A stretch of 64,000 nt of DNA from assembly GCF_014695975.1 (NCBI RefSeq), contig NZ_JACJPI010000040.1, forward strand, positions 62,001 through 126,000, given 5' to 3'. A model generated the notes under the pieces. It was not told the origin of the DNA. It did no database searches and saw only the letters and a program-made list of their open reading frames with translations. This DNA comes from Leptolyngbya sp. FACHB-321. Lineage in GTDB: Bacteria > Cyanobacteriota > Cyanobacteriia > Leptolyngbyales > Leptolyngbyaceae. Shown here one piece after another: positions 47,618 through 56,464 of this stretch (position 1 is the first letter of the stretch; each line of letters starts with the position of its first letter). Made by a program: the position numbers and the translations under genes.

Positions 47618-48364
47618 TCACTTCACCTTCTTTGCATCAGAACCGCAATTAACAACGCCATTGCGACGATCGATAAGGTCGCGTTGAACGGTTCCGGGTG
47701 TGTTCTCTTTGCAGTCCACTGTTTCTGACCACCCTTCACCAACTATCGTTCGCCTGACAGAAATCGGCTTTGCATTAGAACCGCAATCAACGATGCCATT
47801 ACGGTAGGTCGGGTTGAGTTGGACAGTTCCACGCTCCTTAGCCTCGCAGAGCACTGATTGGAACGTTACTTTATCTGCAACCCGCTGGGTATGAGCGACC
47901 CCGGCATAGGCATAGCTTCGAGATGTGCAAGGAATAGAGCTTAAACAGGGACCACTGTGACACCTCGTTTGCAAGAAGGAGGGGAGCCAGTCATATAGAG
48001 AAACCTTACAAAGGCGGCAGTCTGGACGAGTGGTGCCGTACTGAAAAGCAGCATCGGTTGTCGACCGAACTGAATAGACAGCATATTTACTTATGGGTTG
48101 CAAACCCAGCCCTAGCGGACCCAGAGAGTCACTAAATTTGCCTTTCTCTAGATAGTGCGCTTCTTGCGCTCGATTCATTGAGCCAACATTCGTCTTCGTC
48201 TCGCGAAGAGCGAAGATTTCCCTTATATTAGAACAGTTCCATACTCCTACCCATACCCATAGCCCCAGTATCAGTGGAACAAGCCCTAACGCACGTAACC
48301 GCGCGCTGCCTGTGCGGTTAAAGAGCAGCACTAGGGCAATGATAAACAGCACTAGGGTGAGCAT
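47618..48364 (-). CDS. Type IV pilin-like (G/H family) protein, upstream tandem copy with duplicated C-terminal module
   Basis: This 248-aa paralogue of the neighbouring gene shares the MLTLVLFIIALVLLF start, the SMNRAQEAHYLEKGKFSDSLG block and the Cys-rich middle. Unlike its sister it carries a longer C-terminus: the element NGIVDCGSNAK is followed by a 40-residue linker (VRRTIVGEGWSETVDCKENT) and then a second copy, NGVVNCGSDAKKVK. The shorter sister has only one copy. The start is ATG 48364. Its stop codon overlaps the possible GTG start of the next gene, so translation may be coupled. Confidence 0.75.
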   Translation of the reverse strand: MLTLVLFIIALVLLFNRTGSARLRALGLVPLILGLWVWVGVWNCSNIREIFALRETKTNVGSMNRAQEAHYLEKGKFSDSLGPLGLGLQPISKYAVYSVRSTTDAAFQYGTTRPDCRLCKVSLYDWLPSFLQTRCHSGPCLSSIPCTSRSYAYAGVAHTQRVADKVTFQSVLCEAKERGTVQLNPTYRNGIVDCGSNAKPISVRRTIVGEGWSETVDCKENTPGTVQRDLIDRRNGVVNCGSDAKKVK

Positions 48365-48421
48365 CGGCTGACTCCAGAAATGCAGAAACTTCTGAAAGTT
48401 TACCCAGTTCGATCGCGTCGA

Positions 48422-48745
48422 TTAAGTTTCTGGCGGATGGGGCTTGCGGATAGTGAAGGAGATTGGTTGCCGACCAGTACCGCTCACTGCATCGCGCACG
48501 GGCTTCTGTACTGGAGCTTGAGATGCGTCAAGCTGAGCAACGGGGCTATCCTCTTGCAGCGCTTCTGGCTTCTCGTAGTCGAGGTGAAACGGCATATCAG
48601 TCAGCTTGTCGTAGTTTGATGCCACCGCCAACAATGCACCGCCCAAAAGAAGCATTGGCAGTGGCAGCGAAAACTGCTTGACCCATTGCAGCAGTTCCGT
48701 CGCGCCAAACAGCAAAACAAAGATAGCTAGCCAAACCTTCATCAT
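48422..48745 (-). CDS. Small membrane protein, about 107 aa
   Basis: I do not recognise a family. From ATG 48745 the product begins MMKVWLAIFVLLFGATELLQWV, a strong hydrophobic segment, followed by a second span (LPMLLLGGALLAVA) and a soluble tail ending ISFTIRKPHPPET. Such two-span proteins with a polar C-terminus are often conserved in cyanobacteria without known function. An in-frame GTG at 48754 is less likely. The duplicated pilin-like unit ends directly at its stop codon, so the three genes may be co-transcribed. Confidence 0.6.
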   Translation of the reverse strand: MMKVWLAIFVLLFGATELLQWVKQFSLPLPMLLLGGALLAVASNYDKLTDMPFHLDYEKPEALQEDSPVAQLDASQAPVQKPVRDAVSGTGRQPISFTIRKPHPPET

Positions 48746-49000
48746 CAAACCCACGCTACCGAAAGGGCACTCATTCTATCGCCAGGCATTACATCGCAGC
48801 ATAGCCGAAAATTCCCGCTTTGATCGCTGCCTCGCTGCCTTGCTACGGTAACCACACATCCCCATCCATCACTAAACTATGGCAGTCGAAGAGAACGTTG
48901 GGACAGACACAAACCTTGAAACGTCTTTAGAGCAAGGGCTTCGATTCATCCCTCATCCCTCATCCTTTTGCTACATACTCGCTAATGAGCTTTTCTGGGG

Positions 49001-49339
49001 TTAATTTAATACGGTCGGTAAGGTGAAGTTGCCATCGGCATCAGGCTCAAAGTCGATCGCCTGCGTCACCGCATCTAAATTGAGCGCACCGTAGAGATGA
49101 GGAAAAGATTCACCGTGGGCTGCTTCGTAGCGGATCTCTGGCTCGACGCGATCAGTCTCGATGCAGAGCAATACCAATCCTGACTGACCGTGATAATAGG
49201 CATTAGCAGTACCCACTACCTGCGCTGGGGTAGAACAGTGGATAAAGCCTTCTGTTTCTAGAGAATCAGCACGATAAGCACCTTCCTGCTGTGCTGTTTG
49301 CCAGTGCGATCGGGTTGTGATGTGTAAAATCAAGGTCAT
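49001..49339 (-). CDS. DUF952 domain-containing protein
   Basis: The 112-aa protein belongs to the small DUF952 family. It starts MTLILHITTRSHWQTAQQEGAY, contains the diagnostic GFIHCSTPAQVVGTAN segment (about residues 31-46) and VLLCIETDRVEPEIRYE, and ends with the AAHGESFPHLYGALNLDAV block. The fold resembles ADP-ribosyltransferase-like proteins but no enzyme activity is established. The start is ATG 49339. Confidence 0.92.
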   Translation of the reverse strand: MTLILHITTRSHWQTAQQEGAYRADSLETEGFIHCSTPAQVVGTANAYYHGQSGLVLLCIETDRVEPEIRYEAAHGESFPHLYGALNLDAVTQAIDFEPDADGNFTLPTVLN

Positions 49340-49356
49340 CAGTTAAGCGGCAGCGG

Positions 49357-49500
49357 TTAAGGGAGTGTCAATTTGAGATCAACTGGTGGCAATGCTGGTT
49401 GTACCGTTATTTGAGCAGGTTTGGCTTCAATGAACCCGTTGTAGATAAGAATGCTCAAGACGACAGTGATGGCAACGGCTCGGAGTAATTTGTTGAGCAT
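49357..49500 (-). CDS. Small single-span membrane protein, 47 aa
   Basis: A 47-codon frame starts at ATG 49500 with a good Shine-Dalgarno sequence (AGAGGTG, about 5 bases upstream). It reads MLNKLLRAVAITVVLSILIY, a charged start and one membrane span, then NGFIEAKPAQITVQPALPPV and a short tail. It is 17 bp upstream of the DUF952 gene on the same strand and probably in one transcript. Small hydrophobic proteins of this size are easily missed; function unknown. Confidence 0.55.
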   Translation of the reverse strand: MLNKLLRAVAITVVLSILIYNGFIEAKPAQITVQPALPPVDLKLTLP

Positions 49501-49602
49501 TTTACACCTCTAGCAGTGACGGCGATCGACTGTACGTTAGCTGTAGTTTAGTCAACAGTAAGAGATCGCACTTCCTCTCTATGGCTCACCCACTGGGAGG
49601 AC

Positions 49603-51192
49603 TTACCATGCGAGTGCCAGTCCATCAGCTCTTGGCTCGGAGGCGGCAACGAGAACGCCGTTAGTGCTCAAAATCATTTGTCCTCTGCCGAAAAAGCTTC
49701 CCTGTCGAATGGTGTGTCCGCGATCGACGAGTGCTGTGGCGATCGCTGGAGAAACGGTTGGCTCTAGCAGCACCAGATTGTCGCGAATAAACTGCCAGCG
49801 GGGTGCATCCAGCGCTGCCTGAGGATTCATGCCGTAGTCCACCAGATTAACCACCACCTGAAGGTGTCCCTGAGGTTGCATTGCCGCACCCATCACGCCA
49901 AACGGTCCTAGCGGTTGCCCATCACGGGTGAGAAACCCAGGAATAATGGTGTGAAAGGGACGCTTGTTAGGCGCAATTTGATTTGGGTGTCCCGCTTCTA
50001 ACGTGAAGCCTGTAGCGCGATTGTGCAACGCGATTCCCGTTCCTGGGACAAGGATGCCGCTGCCAAAGCCCATATAGTTCGACTGGATGAATGACACCAT
50101 CAGCTCGCCATCAGATGCTGCCAGGTAGACCGTACCGCCTTTTGGCAAACCAGGTTCCGCAAGGGGCAGAGCAGTATGGCGAATGAGCGAACGACGCTCG
50201 CGTGCATAGTCTCTACTCAACAAAGCCGTGGGAGGGAGCGTCATCGTGCCAGCATCGGCAACATAGCGATGGGCATCCGCAAACGCCAGCTTCATGGCTT
50301 CAATTTGCCAGTGATAGACCTCGGTTGATTCACGCGGATAACGGCTGAGATCAAAGCCTTCCAGCAGATTCAGCGCCATCAGTGCCGCAATGCCTTGACC
50401 ATTAGGAGGGATTTCCCAAACGGTTGTGCCGCGATAGTCAGTGGCGATCGGCTCGACCCAATCGGCTCGGTGTATGGCAAAATCTGCTTGAGTTAATAGC
50501 CCTCCCGTTGCAGCCGCAAAGGCAGCGATTTTTTCTGCCAGCGCTCCGGTATAAAAACTGTCGCCCCCACTCTGCGCGATCGTCCGTAGCGTTTCTGCAT
50601 GAGCGGGACTGTGCCAGACTTCACCTGCTGCGGGTGCGCGATCACCCAGAAAGAAGACCTCTTTAAACGCCTGAAAGGCTTCTCCCTGAAGCGGCAAGTA
50701 GGTTTTTTCTGCCTGCTTCCACGCAAGCGCCGTCTCTGGCGAAACGGGGTAGCCCTCCTCGGCGTAGCGAATGGCGGGTGTAAACAGTTGCTCAAACGGT
50801 AGCCTTCCCCACCGCTCCCACAACGATCGCCAGGCTGAAACTGCCCCCGGCACTGTCACACTTAGCCAGTCGTGCTGCGGGACGTGCTCCATCCCTGCAA
50901 AGTGCTCCAGCGTTAGCGCCTGGGCACTGCGACCAGAGGCATTCAAACCATGCAGCTTGCCATCCCAAACTAGCGCGAATGCATCGGAGCCAATGCCGTT
51001 AGAGGTCGGTTCCACGACAGTAAGGGCGATCGCTGTTGCCAGCGCTGCATCCACCGCATTACCACCCTGCCAGAGCATTTCCATCCCTGCCAGTGCTGCC
51101 AACGGCTGACTGGTGGCGATCGCGCCCCGTTTGCCCATCACAACACGCCGTCCAGAGGGGTAGGGGTAGCGAGTGAGATTTTGAGCACACAT
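49603..51192 (-). CDS. Gamma-glutamyltransferase family protein
   Basis: The 529-aa protein belongs to the Ntn-hydrolase GGT family that cleaves gamma-glutamyl bonds in glutathione and related peptides. It starts with RVVMGKRGAIATSQPLAALAG and has the conserved GGNAVDAALATAIALTVVEPTSNGIGSDAFALV block. The self-processing nucleophile is probably the Thr in GGTVYLAASDG, near residue 355. Its N-terminus has no signal peptide, so a cytoplasmic, YwrD-like enzyme is more likely than the exported form. The ATG 51192 starts only three bases after the stop of a histidine kinase gene, so the two are surely transcribed together. Confidence 0.9.
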   Translation of the reverse strand: MCAQNLTRYPYPSGRRVVMGKRGAIATSQPLAALAGMEMLWQGGNAVDAALATAIALTVVEPTSNGIGSDAFALVWDGKLHGLNASGRSAQALTLEHFAGMEHVPQHDWLSVTVPGAVSAWRSLWERWGRLPFEQLFTPAIRYAEEGYPVSPETALAWKQAEKTYLPLQGEAFQAFKEVFFLGDRAPAAGEVWHSPAHAETLRTIAQSGGDSFYTGALAEKIAAFAAATGGLLTQADFAIHRADWVEPIATDYRGTTVWEIPPNGQGIAALMALNLLEGFDLSRYPRESTEVYHWQIEAMKLAFADAHRYVADAGTMTLPPTALLSRDYARERRSLIRHTALPLAEPGLPKGGTVYLAASDGELMVSFIQSNYMGFGSGILVPGTGIALHNRATGFTLEAGHPNQIAPNKRPFHTIIPGFLTRDGQPLGPFGVMGAAMQPQGHLQVVVNLVDYGMNPQAALDAPRWQFIRDNLVLLEPTVSPAIATALVDRGHTIRQGSFFGRGQMILSTNGVLVAASEPRADGLALAW

Positions 51193-51195
51193 GAA

Positions 51196-52905
51196 TTAGG
51201 TCGCTGATAGCGCAGAATTGTCCACCAAATCTCGTTTCTGGTCAATGGCTGAGTCTACCAGATCGAGCGTAAACGTCGTTTGGTTAGACGCACTCTCAAC
51301 GTGGAGCACTGCGCCTATTTGTGCCGCTAATTTTTGCACAAGAGTTAGCCCTAACCCGGTGCCACCTTGCTTCCAACGATCGCTGCCCACAATCCGATAA
51401 AACTTTTTAAAGATCTGGTTCAGTTCACCAGGCTCAATTTCAATGCCCGTGTTCCTCACTTGCAACTGCACGCTGCCAAATTCCATGCTTCCAATCACCA
51501 TGATTGTCTCGCCGGGGGGCGTGTACTTACAAGCATTGTTGAGCAGCTCGGTGAGAATGCGCTCCAGACTCACTGCATCAACCGATAAGGTAGGCAAATC
51601 GGGCTTAAGTATGACGTGCAGCGTTTGTTGACGACTTTGAGCACGTTCCTGGAACCCTGCTACAAGCGACGGCAGCCAGTTTTGCAAACAAAGTGCTTCA
51701 CGTTCAGCGACATACGTGCCTGCTTCTAGACGCTGCAAATCAAGCAAATCATTGATAAGGATGATTTCGCGATCGCACTCGTCCCGTAAGATCTGCAAAT
51801 ATTGAGCTGGTTTCGGTTCCAGGAGTACGTTGGGGGTCAGCCGCGACAGCGCCAGCTCTAGCATACGAATCGACATCTTCATGTTCGACACTGGGGTTCG
51901 TAGCTCGTGCGAAACGGTACTGAGAAAGTCGTCTTTGAGCTGGTTAAGCGCCTCCAATTCTTCTACTTGTCTCTGGGCAGCATGATAAAGTCTGGCTTGT
52001 CGCAAGGCGATCGCACACTGATTCGCAACCTGTTTTGCTAGCCGCAAATCCAAATCTTTGAAGCCGTAATCGCGATCGGAGATGAGCCACAAATCGCCCA
52101 ACACCTCTTGATGGTCTTCGATAGGACACGCAAGAATAGCTACCCGTCCTCGCATCGGGCTGATATGCAAAGGACAAAACTGACAATATTGCCCTGCCAA
52201 AAGTTGTGCGTATAGCGCTGAATACTCAGACATCTCAGTCACGTGTCCTTTAAAGGACAGGATTGACGGGTTGTATTCGTAAGCGATCGTGGATGTCCCT
52301 GCGTCCAGATCGTAGAGTCCAGCATTACAACTATTGACCCCCATACCGACACCAAGCTCCTGCACCGCTGCTTGCAGAATTTGGGCTTCATCCAGACTGT
52401 CGCGCACTTTATCGGTAATGCGTTTGAGTGCGGCTTCAAAATCTGATGCCAACTGTAATTGAGCCGTGCGCCGTTGCACTTCTAGCTCTAAGTTAGTGTT
52501 GAATTGCTGCGCTTGCTGATAAAGTTCTGACTGCTGCTTTGCGCTTCGTTCACGTCCTTCAAGGTTCTGGCTAGTATCTTGAAGCTTGCCACACAGTAGA
52601 CTCGTTAAAGTGCCACTGACACCAAATAGTCCCAAAGCAACGGCATTGTCACCACTACTGGCTAAAGACTCTACTGGGTTTAGAAAGTAATAGCTGTAGA
52701 CTAGAGCTGATGTTCCGGTAGCCAGTAGCCCTGCCCCAACGCCACCATACCAGGCGCTCAAAAGCACGGCGATGAGACACGCTAAGAGCGAAATGGGAGC
52801 CACGATCGCCCAAGTGCTAAAGAGTTGTGTCAATAGCCATGCTGTGAAAACAGTTAACACACTGACGGCGTATCTCAACCACTGAGAGCGCAATAACCGA
52901 ACCAT
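51196..52905 (-). CDS. Membrane sensor histidine kinase (DUF4118-GAF-HisKA-HATPase)
   Basis: The 569-aa protein starts with a four-helix DUF4118/KdpD-like membrane region (about residues 10-105), a coiled coil (LEVQRRTAQLQLASDFEAAL), a GAF-like domain (about 150-300) with several cysteines, including QYCQFCPLHISP. The HisKA domain has FLSTVSHELRTP with the phosphoacceptor His, and the ATP-binding domain has LTELLNNACKYTPPGETI (N box) and GGTGLGLTLVQKLAAQIG (G box). I chose ATG 52905 over a TTG at 52923. The ggt gene follows after three bases and no response regulator is adjacent. Confidence 0.93.
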   Translation of the reverse strand: MVRLLRSQWLRYAVSVLTVFTAWLLTQLFSTWAIVAPISLLACLIAVLLSAWYGGVGAGLLATGTSALVYSYYFLNPVESLASSGDNAVALGLFGVSGTLTSLLCGKLQDTSQNLEGRERSAKQQSELYQQAQQFNTNLELEVQRRTAQLQLASDFEAALKRITDKVRDSLDEAQILQAAVQELGVGMGVNSCNAGLYDLDAGTSTIAYEYNPSILSFKGHVTEMSEYSALYAQLLAGQYCQFCPLHISPMRGRVAILACPIEDHQEVLGDLWLISDRDYGFKDLDLRLAKQVANQCAIALRQARLYHAAQRQVEELEALNQLKDDFLSTVSHELRTPVSNMKMSIRMLELALSRLTPNVLLEPKPAQYLQILRDECDREIILINDLLDLQRLEAGTYVAEREALCLQNWLPSLVAGFQERAQSRQQTLHVILKPDLPTLSVDAVSLERILTELLNNACKYTPPGETIMVIGSMEFGSVQLQVRNTGIEIEPGELNQIFKKFYRIVGSDRWKQGGTGLGLTLVQKLAAQIGAVLHVESASNQTTFTLDLVDSAIDQKRDLVDNSALSAT

Positions 52906-53156
52906 GAGATCTCTAAGCAACAAGTGACCCTACAGCATGATGTCTCATACTAACTGTTGGCTAACTTAGGGCAATTTTCTTTCAGCGCTACCCCTTAAAA
53001 AATGCTTCAATACATCTTGCAAAAGGTAAAATTAACGCTATTGAAAATCGATCTAGAAGCAAAGAGAAAGCTTTGAGTAAGACGAATGCATCCTCTACCC
53101 TAGAGTCGGCTTATCACCTTTGGCATTCGACCTAAGAGAGATTTGGGTGTTTTAGC

Positions 53157-54884
53157 TTAATACTTGCGCTCCTGCGGTTGAAACATCGTAATAACTACAG
53201 GTTTATAGCTGATATCAATGCCTGCCGGAGAGTAATATGTCAGCGTGTGCTTCAGGAAGTTTGCATCATCGCGATCGGGGTAATCTTCGCGAGAATGAGA
53301 GCCTCTGCTTTCCTGACGGTTTAACGCAGCAGTGAGAATCATCTCGCCTACCAGCATCAAGTTACGTAGCTCCAGTGCTTCCGTAATTTCTGTGTTCCAT
53401 AGCTTACCCTTATCGTCCAGACGCACCTGGCTGTAGCGCTGCTGAAGGGCTTTAAGCTGTGTCAAACCCTCGCGCATCACGGCATCGGTACGAAACACGC
53501 CGCAATGCTCGGTCATGCAGTCTTGATACGCCTGACGTAATTCGGCAATGCGATACTGTCCCGGTTGGTCTAGTAGTGTCTGAATCTGTTTCTGTGCTTC
53601 GTTGAGATAACGCGCTTCGTCTACATCAGGCAGTTTGCGGTCTTGAATGTAATGGGCGATCGCGGCACCCGTCCGCCGTCCATACACGACGCACTCTAGC
53701 AAAGAGTTACTACCCAGGCGATTGGCTCCATGCACCGACACACACGCCGCTTCACCTGCTGCAAAGAAGCCCTCTACTAGCTCATCGGCGCTACGTCTGA
53801 CTTGCCCATCTGTGTTGACTGGAATCCCGCCCATTGAATAGTGCACGGTGGGGCGAATTGGCATTGGCTGCGTCACAGCATCCACATTGACCAAACGATG
53901 CGCTTCTTCCCAGCAAAAGGGCACGCGGCTCATGATTTTTTCCCGACCCATGTGGCGCAGATCCAGATAAACACATGGTCCTCCTGCTCTGCCATCAGGA
54001 TGCACACCCCGCCCAGCACGAATTTCGCGGGTGATGGCTCTGGAGGTGATGTCACGGGGGGCAAGCTCCATTCGGCTAGGCGCATAGTCTTCCATAAACC
54101 GTCGCCCATCGCTGTTAATCAGGTAGGCACCTTCTCCCCGCACGGCTTCAGAAATCAGTACACCAACGGGATACAGCCCAGTGGGATGGAACTGCACAAA
54201 CTCCATATCCTCTAGGGGCAAGCCTACCAGTGCCGTCATGGAAAGCCCGTCACCTGTTGAGGCATAGTCATTAGACGTGGTGTTGTAGACCCGCCCGTAG
54301 CCGCCTGTAGCGAACATAACTGCCTTGGCGCGGACGATCGCCACCTGACCATCCTCAATGTGGTACATCACCACACCCTTCGCCTGTCCGTCCTCTAAAA
54401 TCAGCCGCAGCACATACCATTCGTCGTAAATGGTGACACCGCGACTCAGCAGATTGCAGACCAACTCATGCAAAATGGCGTGTCCCGTTTTGTCGGCAGC
54501 GTAGCAGGTGCGGTTGTGGGTGTGTCCGCCAAACGCTCGCTGTGCAATCCGTCCATCTTGCAAGCGGGAGAAAAGCACACCCATGTGTTCGAGATCGATC
54601 ACCACATCGGGGGCTTCACGAGTCAGTAGCTCAACTGCATCCTGATCAGCCAGGTAGTCAGCACCTTTAACCGTATCGAAGGCGTGTGCTTCCCAACTGT
54701 CGGCAGTGTCTACATTCTTGAGTGAGGCAGCCATACCACCCTGAGCCGCGACGGAGTGCGAGCGAATGGGGTGCGTCTTTGCCACCATTGCCACATTCAA
54801 CGTTGGATCAGTGCGAATAATTTCCAGGGCTGCTCGCGCTCCCGCCAAGCCACCACCCACAATGATTACGTCGTGCTCAAACAT
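53157..54884 (-). CDS. sdhA: Succinate dehydrogenase/fumarate reductase flavoprotein subunit
   Basis: SdhA oxidises succinate to fumarate and in cyanobacteria feeds electrons into the thylakoid plastoquinone pool. The 575-aa protein has the FAD-binding IIVGGGLAGARAALEI at the N-terminus, the covalent-FAD site RSHSVAAQGGMAASL, and substrate-binding GGIPVNTDGQVRRSADELVEGFFAAGEAA. The C-terminus ends in SYKPVVITMFQPQERKY. The ATG 54884 (MFEHDVIIVGGG) is preferred; the frame stays open to 55055 with a sequence that contains the terminator region and is not conserved. Other Sdh subunits are not adjacent, as is usual in cyanobacteria. Confidence 0.96.
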   Translation of the reverse strand: MFEHDVIIVGGGLAGARAALEIIRTDPTLNVAMVAKTHPIRSHSVAAQGGMAASLKNVDTADSWEAHAFDTVKGADYLADQDAVELLTREAPDVVIDLEHMGVLFSRLQDGRIAQRAFGGHTHNRTCYAADKTGHAILHELVCNLLSRGVTIYDEWYVLRLILEDGQAKGVVMYHIEDGQVAIVRAKAVMFATGGYGRVYNTTSNDYASTGDGLSMTALVGLPLEDMEFVQFHPTGLYPVGVLISEAVRGEGAYLINSDGRRFMEDYAPSRMELAPRDITSRAITREIRAGRGVHPDGRAGGPCVYLDLRHMGREKIMSRVPFCWEEAHRLVNVDAVTQPMPIRPTVHYSMGGIPVNTDGQVRRSADELVEGFFAAGEAACVSVHGANRLGSNSLLECVVYGRRTGAAIAHYIQDRKLPDVDEARYLNEAQKQIQTLLDQPGQYRIAELRQAYQDCMTEHCGVFRTDAVMREGLTQLKALQQRYSQVRLDDKGKLWNTEITEALELRNLMLVGEMILTAALNRQESRGSHSREDYPDRDDANFLKHTLTYYSPAGIDISYKPVVITMFQPQERKY

Positions 54885-54931
54885 AGTGCGATCGCCAGAA
54901 AAAATAGCTTTATCTATCCTGCCAAAATAGA

Positions 54932-54964
54932 AAGTTCCCTGCCAAAAGACAAGGAACTTTTTTG
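54932..54964 (-). terminator. Terminator-like hairpin between sdhA and the upstream membrane-protein gene
   Basis: AAGTTCC and GGAACTT pair around a 14-nt loop. T-rich flanks exist on both sides, so it can act in either direction; on the minus strand it would stop the transcript of the gene at 55118-55432 before sdhA. Confidence 0.7.
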
Positions 54965-55117
54965 AAACGTGGGGGCAATGAATGCGGAGTGAAGGCCAGA
55001 GGAGGGCGGGAGGAGTAAGGACTATCGAGGGAACAACGCAAACTTTGAGGCTCAATTGAAGCGCCAGAGCAAACTCAAAACGTTCTCCCTACTCCTACTG
55101 CCCACTCCCCAAGTTGC

Positions 55118-55432
55118 TCATCCTGCTGCTTGGACTGGACGCTGATTAGGGTTCGTTGAGGTCGGGGTCTTGCTCCGACTGGCTGCTGGGTCAACGGCGT
55201 TCAGTTCAATGTGATTCAGTAAGGTCGTCACGAAGGCAAAGAGCAAGAACGGTAGAGTTAGTACTAGAATTAAGCCAACGACAGAAATTGCATAAATTGG
55301 CTTACTGGCTCCCATCAATGCTAGTGCTGATGCCAAGCTCAAAAAGATAACGATCAACCAGACAATGATCTGACCGTAAATGTCGCCGAATGATAGGGTG
55401 CATACTAAACGATATCTTGAAATGTTGCTCAT
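55118..55432 (-). CDS. Small two-span membrane protein, 104 aa
   Basis: The product has a polar N-terminus (MSNISRYRLVCTLSFGDIYG) and two or three membrane spans: QIIVWLIVIFLSLASALALMG at about residues 21-41 and YAISVVGLILVLTLPFLLFAFV at about 47-68. A polar tail follows with DPAASRSKTPTSTNPNQR. I do not recognise a characterised family, though similar short membrane proteins occur in cyanobacteria. The ATG 55432 has AGGTAG about 6 bases upstream. A hairpin terminator lies downstream. Confidence 0.7.
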   Translation of the reverse strand: MSNISRYRLVCTLSFGDIYGQIIVWLIVIFLSLASALALMGASKPIYAISVVGLILVLTLPFLLFAFVTTLLNHIELNAVDPAASRSKTPTSTNPNQRPVQAAG

Positions 55433-55605
55433 AGCCTACCTCTAGGACGGAATGTAAACCTATACGGTAAGGCTTTCTGCTTACTCCTGGATCATTTCTC
55501 AATCTTTCAGCAACGAATGTTACGCAGCTTCATATTTAGATCATTTATCCTTGCAAATCCTCTCAATTTAAGCCTGATTCTCACCCTCTTTTTTATAATG
55601 CTGCT

Positions 55606-56397
55606 ATGGCTGCCCTCCCTCCCTTTCTAATTTTGCTTGACATCAGTGCGCTCATGGCGAGTGGTGTAAAACACTGGCAAGAATTTTCGCGCCTTGGAGA
55701 ATGCTTTATTCCTAAAGCGGTGCTAGAAGAAATTCAAATGCTATGTGACCACGCGATCGAGCCTGCTCAGTCGCGCACCGCAAAGGAATTTATCCGCTTT
55801 TTCCCCCAGAGTGGTTGGAAAGCTACGACGTCGATCGCCCAACATTCCGCCCTCAAGCCTGCTGAAGGTCACACGTTAAGTAAGAAGAGTCGGCTGTCGT
55901 TAACAACAGCTCAAGCGGCATATGGGCTGGCGCGTAACCGTCCAGAAGGTTTAGTGGTTGTAGCCGCCAATGATCAGGGGTTGATTCAACGCTTGCGGAT
56001 GTTGAACACGCATAACCTGTGTGGACTACCGCTAACTGTGCTGGTGCAATGGAGCCGCTCGGCACGTAAGCCGCCCGTTGTGGCAAACCAACTCCATCTA
56101 ATGCGTTTAACGGTTGGAGCAGTCGTACCAGCGACCGCCAGTAGAGCATCATCGGCGGCGGTTGTAACACGACAAAAGCCGAGTCAGCCTGTACAGAGCT
56201 ACTCTCAACCAGTGATTCGACAACCAGTGGCTCGGCAACCAGTGGCTCGGCGATCGTTTCGTCCTGGACAAATCTTTTACAATCTGCTGACGGTGGCGCT
56301 TGTGGCGGTTGCTGTCTTAGCCGCGTGGCGAGTCTTGCACCCCGCTACCTTTAATAAGCTATGGCAGCAGATCCCAGTCGTAGGACGAAGCCTTTAA
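55606..56397 (+). CDS. PIN-domain protein with C-terminal membrane anchor
   Basis: The first about 155 residues form a PIN ribonuclease fold. The acidic metal ligands fit FLILLDISALMASG (D12), a middle ECFIPKAVLEEIQML (with E36) and VVAANDQGLIQRL near residue 122. A linker rich in Gln, Pro and VARQP repeats (about 200-218) leads to one membrane span (NLLTVALVAVAVLAAWRVL) near the C-terminus. There is no antitoxin gene next to it, and the anchored form is common in cyanobacteria, so a regulatory or RNA-processing role is more likely than a VapC toxin. The ATG 55606 fits the domain start. Confidence 0.8.
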   Translation: MAALPPFLILLDISALMASGVKHWQEFSRLGECFIPKAVLEEIQMLCDHAIEPAQSRTAKEFIRFFPQSGWKATTSIAQHSALKPAEGHTLSKKSRLSLTTAQAAYGLARNRPEGLVVVAANDQGLIQRLRMLNTHNLCGLPLTVLVQWSRSARKPPVVANQLHLMRLTVGAVVPATASRASSAAVVTRQKPSQPVQSYSQPVIRQPVARQPVARRSFRPGQIFYNLLTVALVAVAVLAAWRVLHPATFNKLWQQIPVVGRSL

Positions 56398-56464
56398 GAC
56401 GATCTTCAAGTTCTGTTGCTTACCGTCAAACGGTTTGGCGTTAGGGAATAAGCGCTTCATTTGT

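Larger units (their letters stand above)
46959..48419. repeat. Tandem duplication carrying the two pilin-like genes
   Basis: The same sequence recurs with an offset of 800 bp: for example GCATCGGCTGACTCCAGAAA occurs at 47561 and again at 48361, and both copies end in CCCAGTTCGATCGCGTC (47602-47618 and 48402-48418). Unit A covers about 46959-47618 and unit B about 47619-48419; unit B has about 140 extra bases near its left end. Identity is high across the coding part, so the event is recent. Confidence 0.9.
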
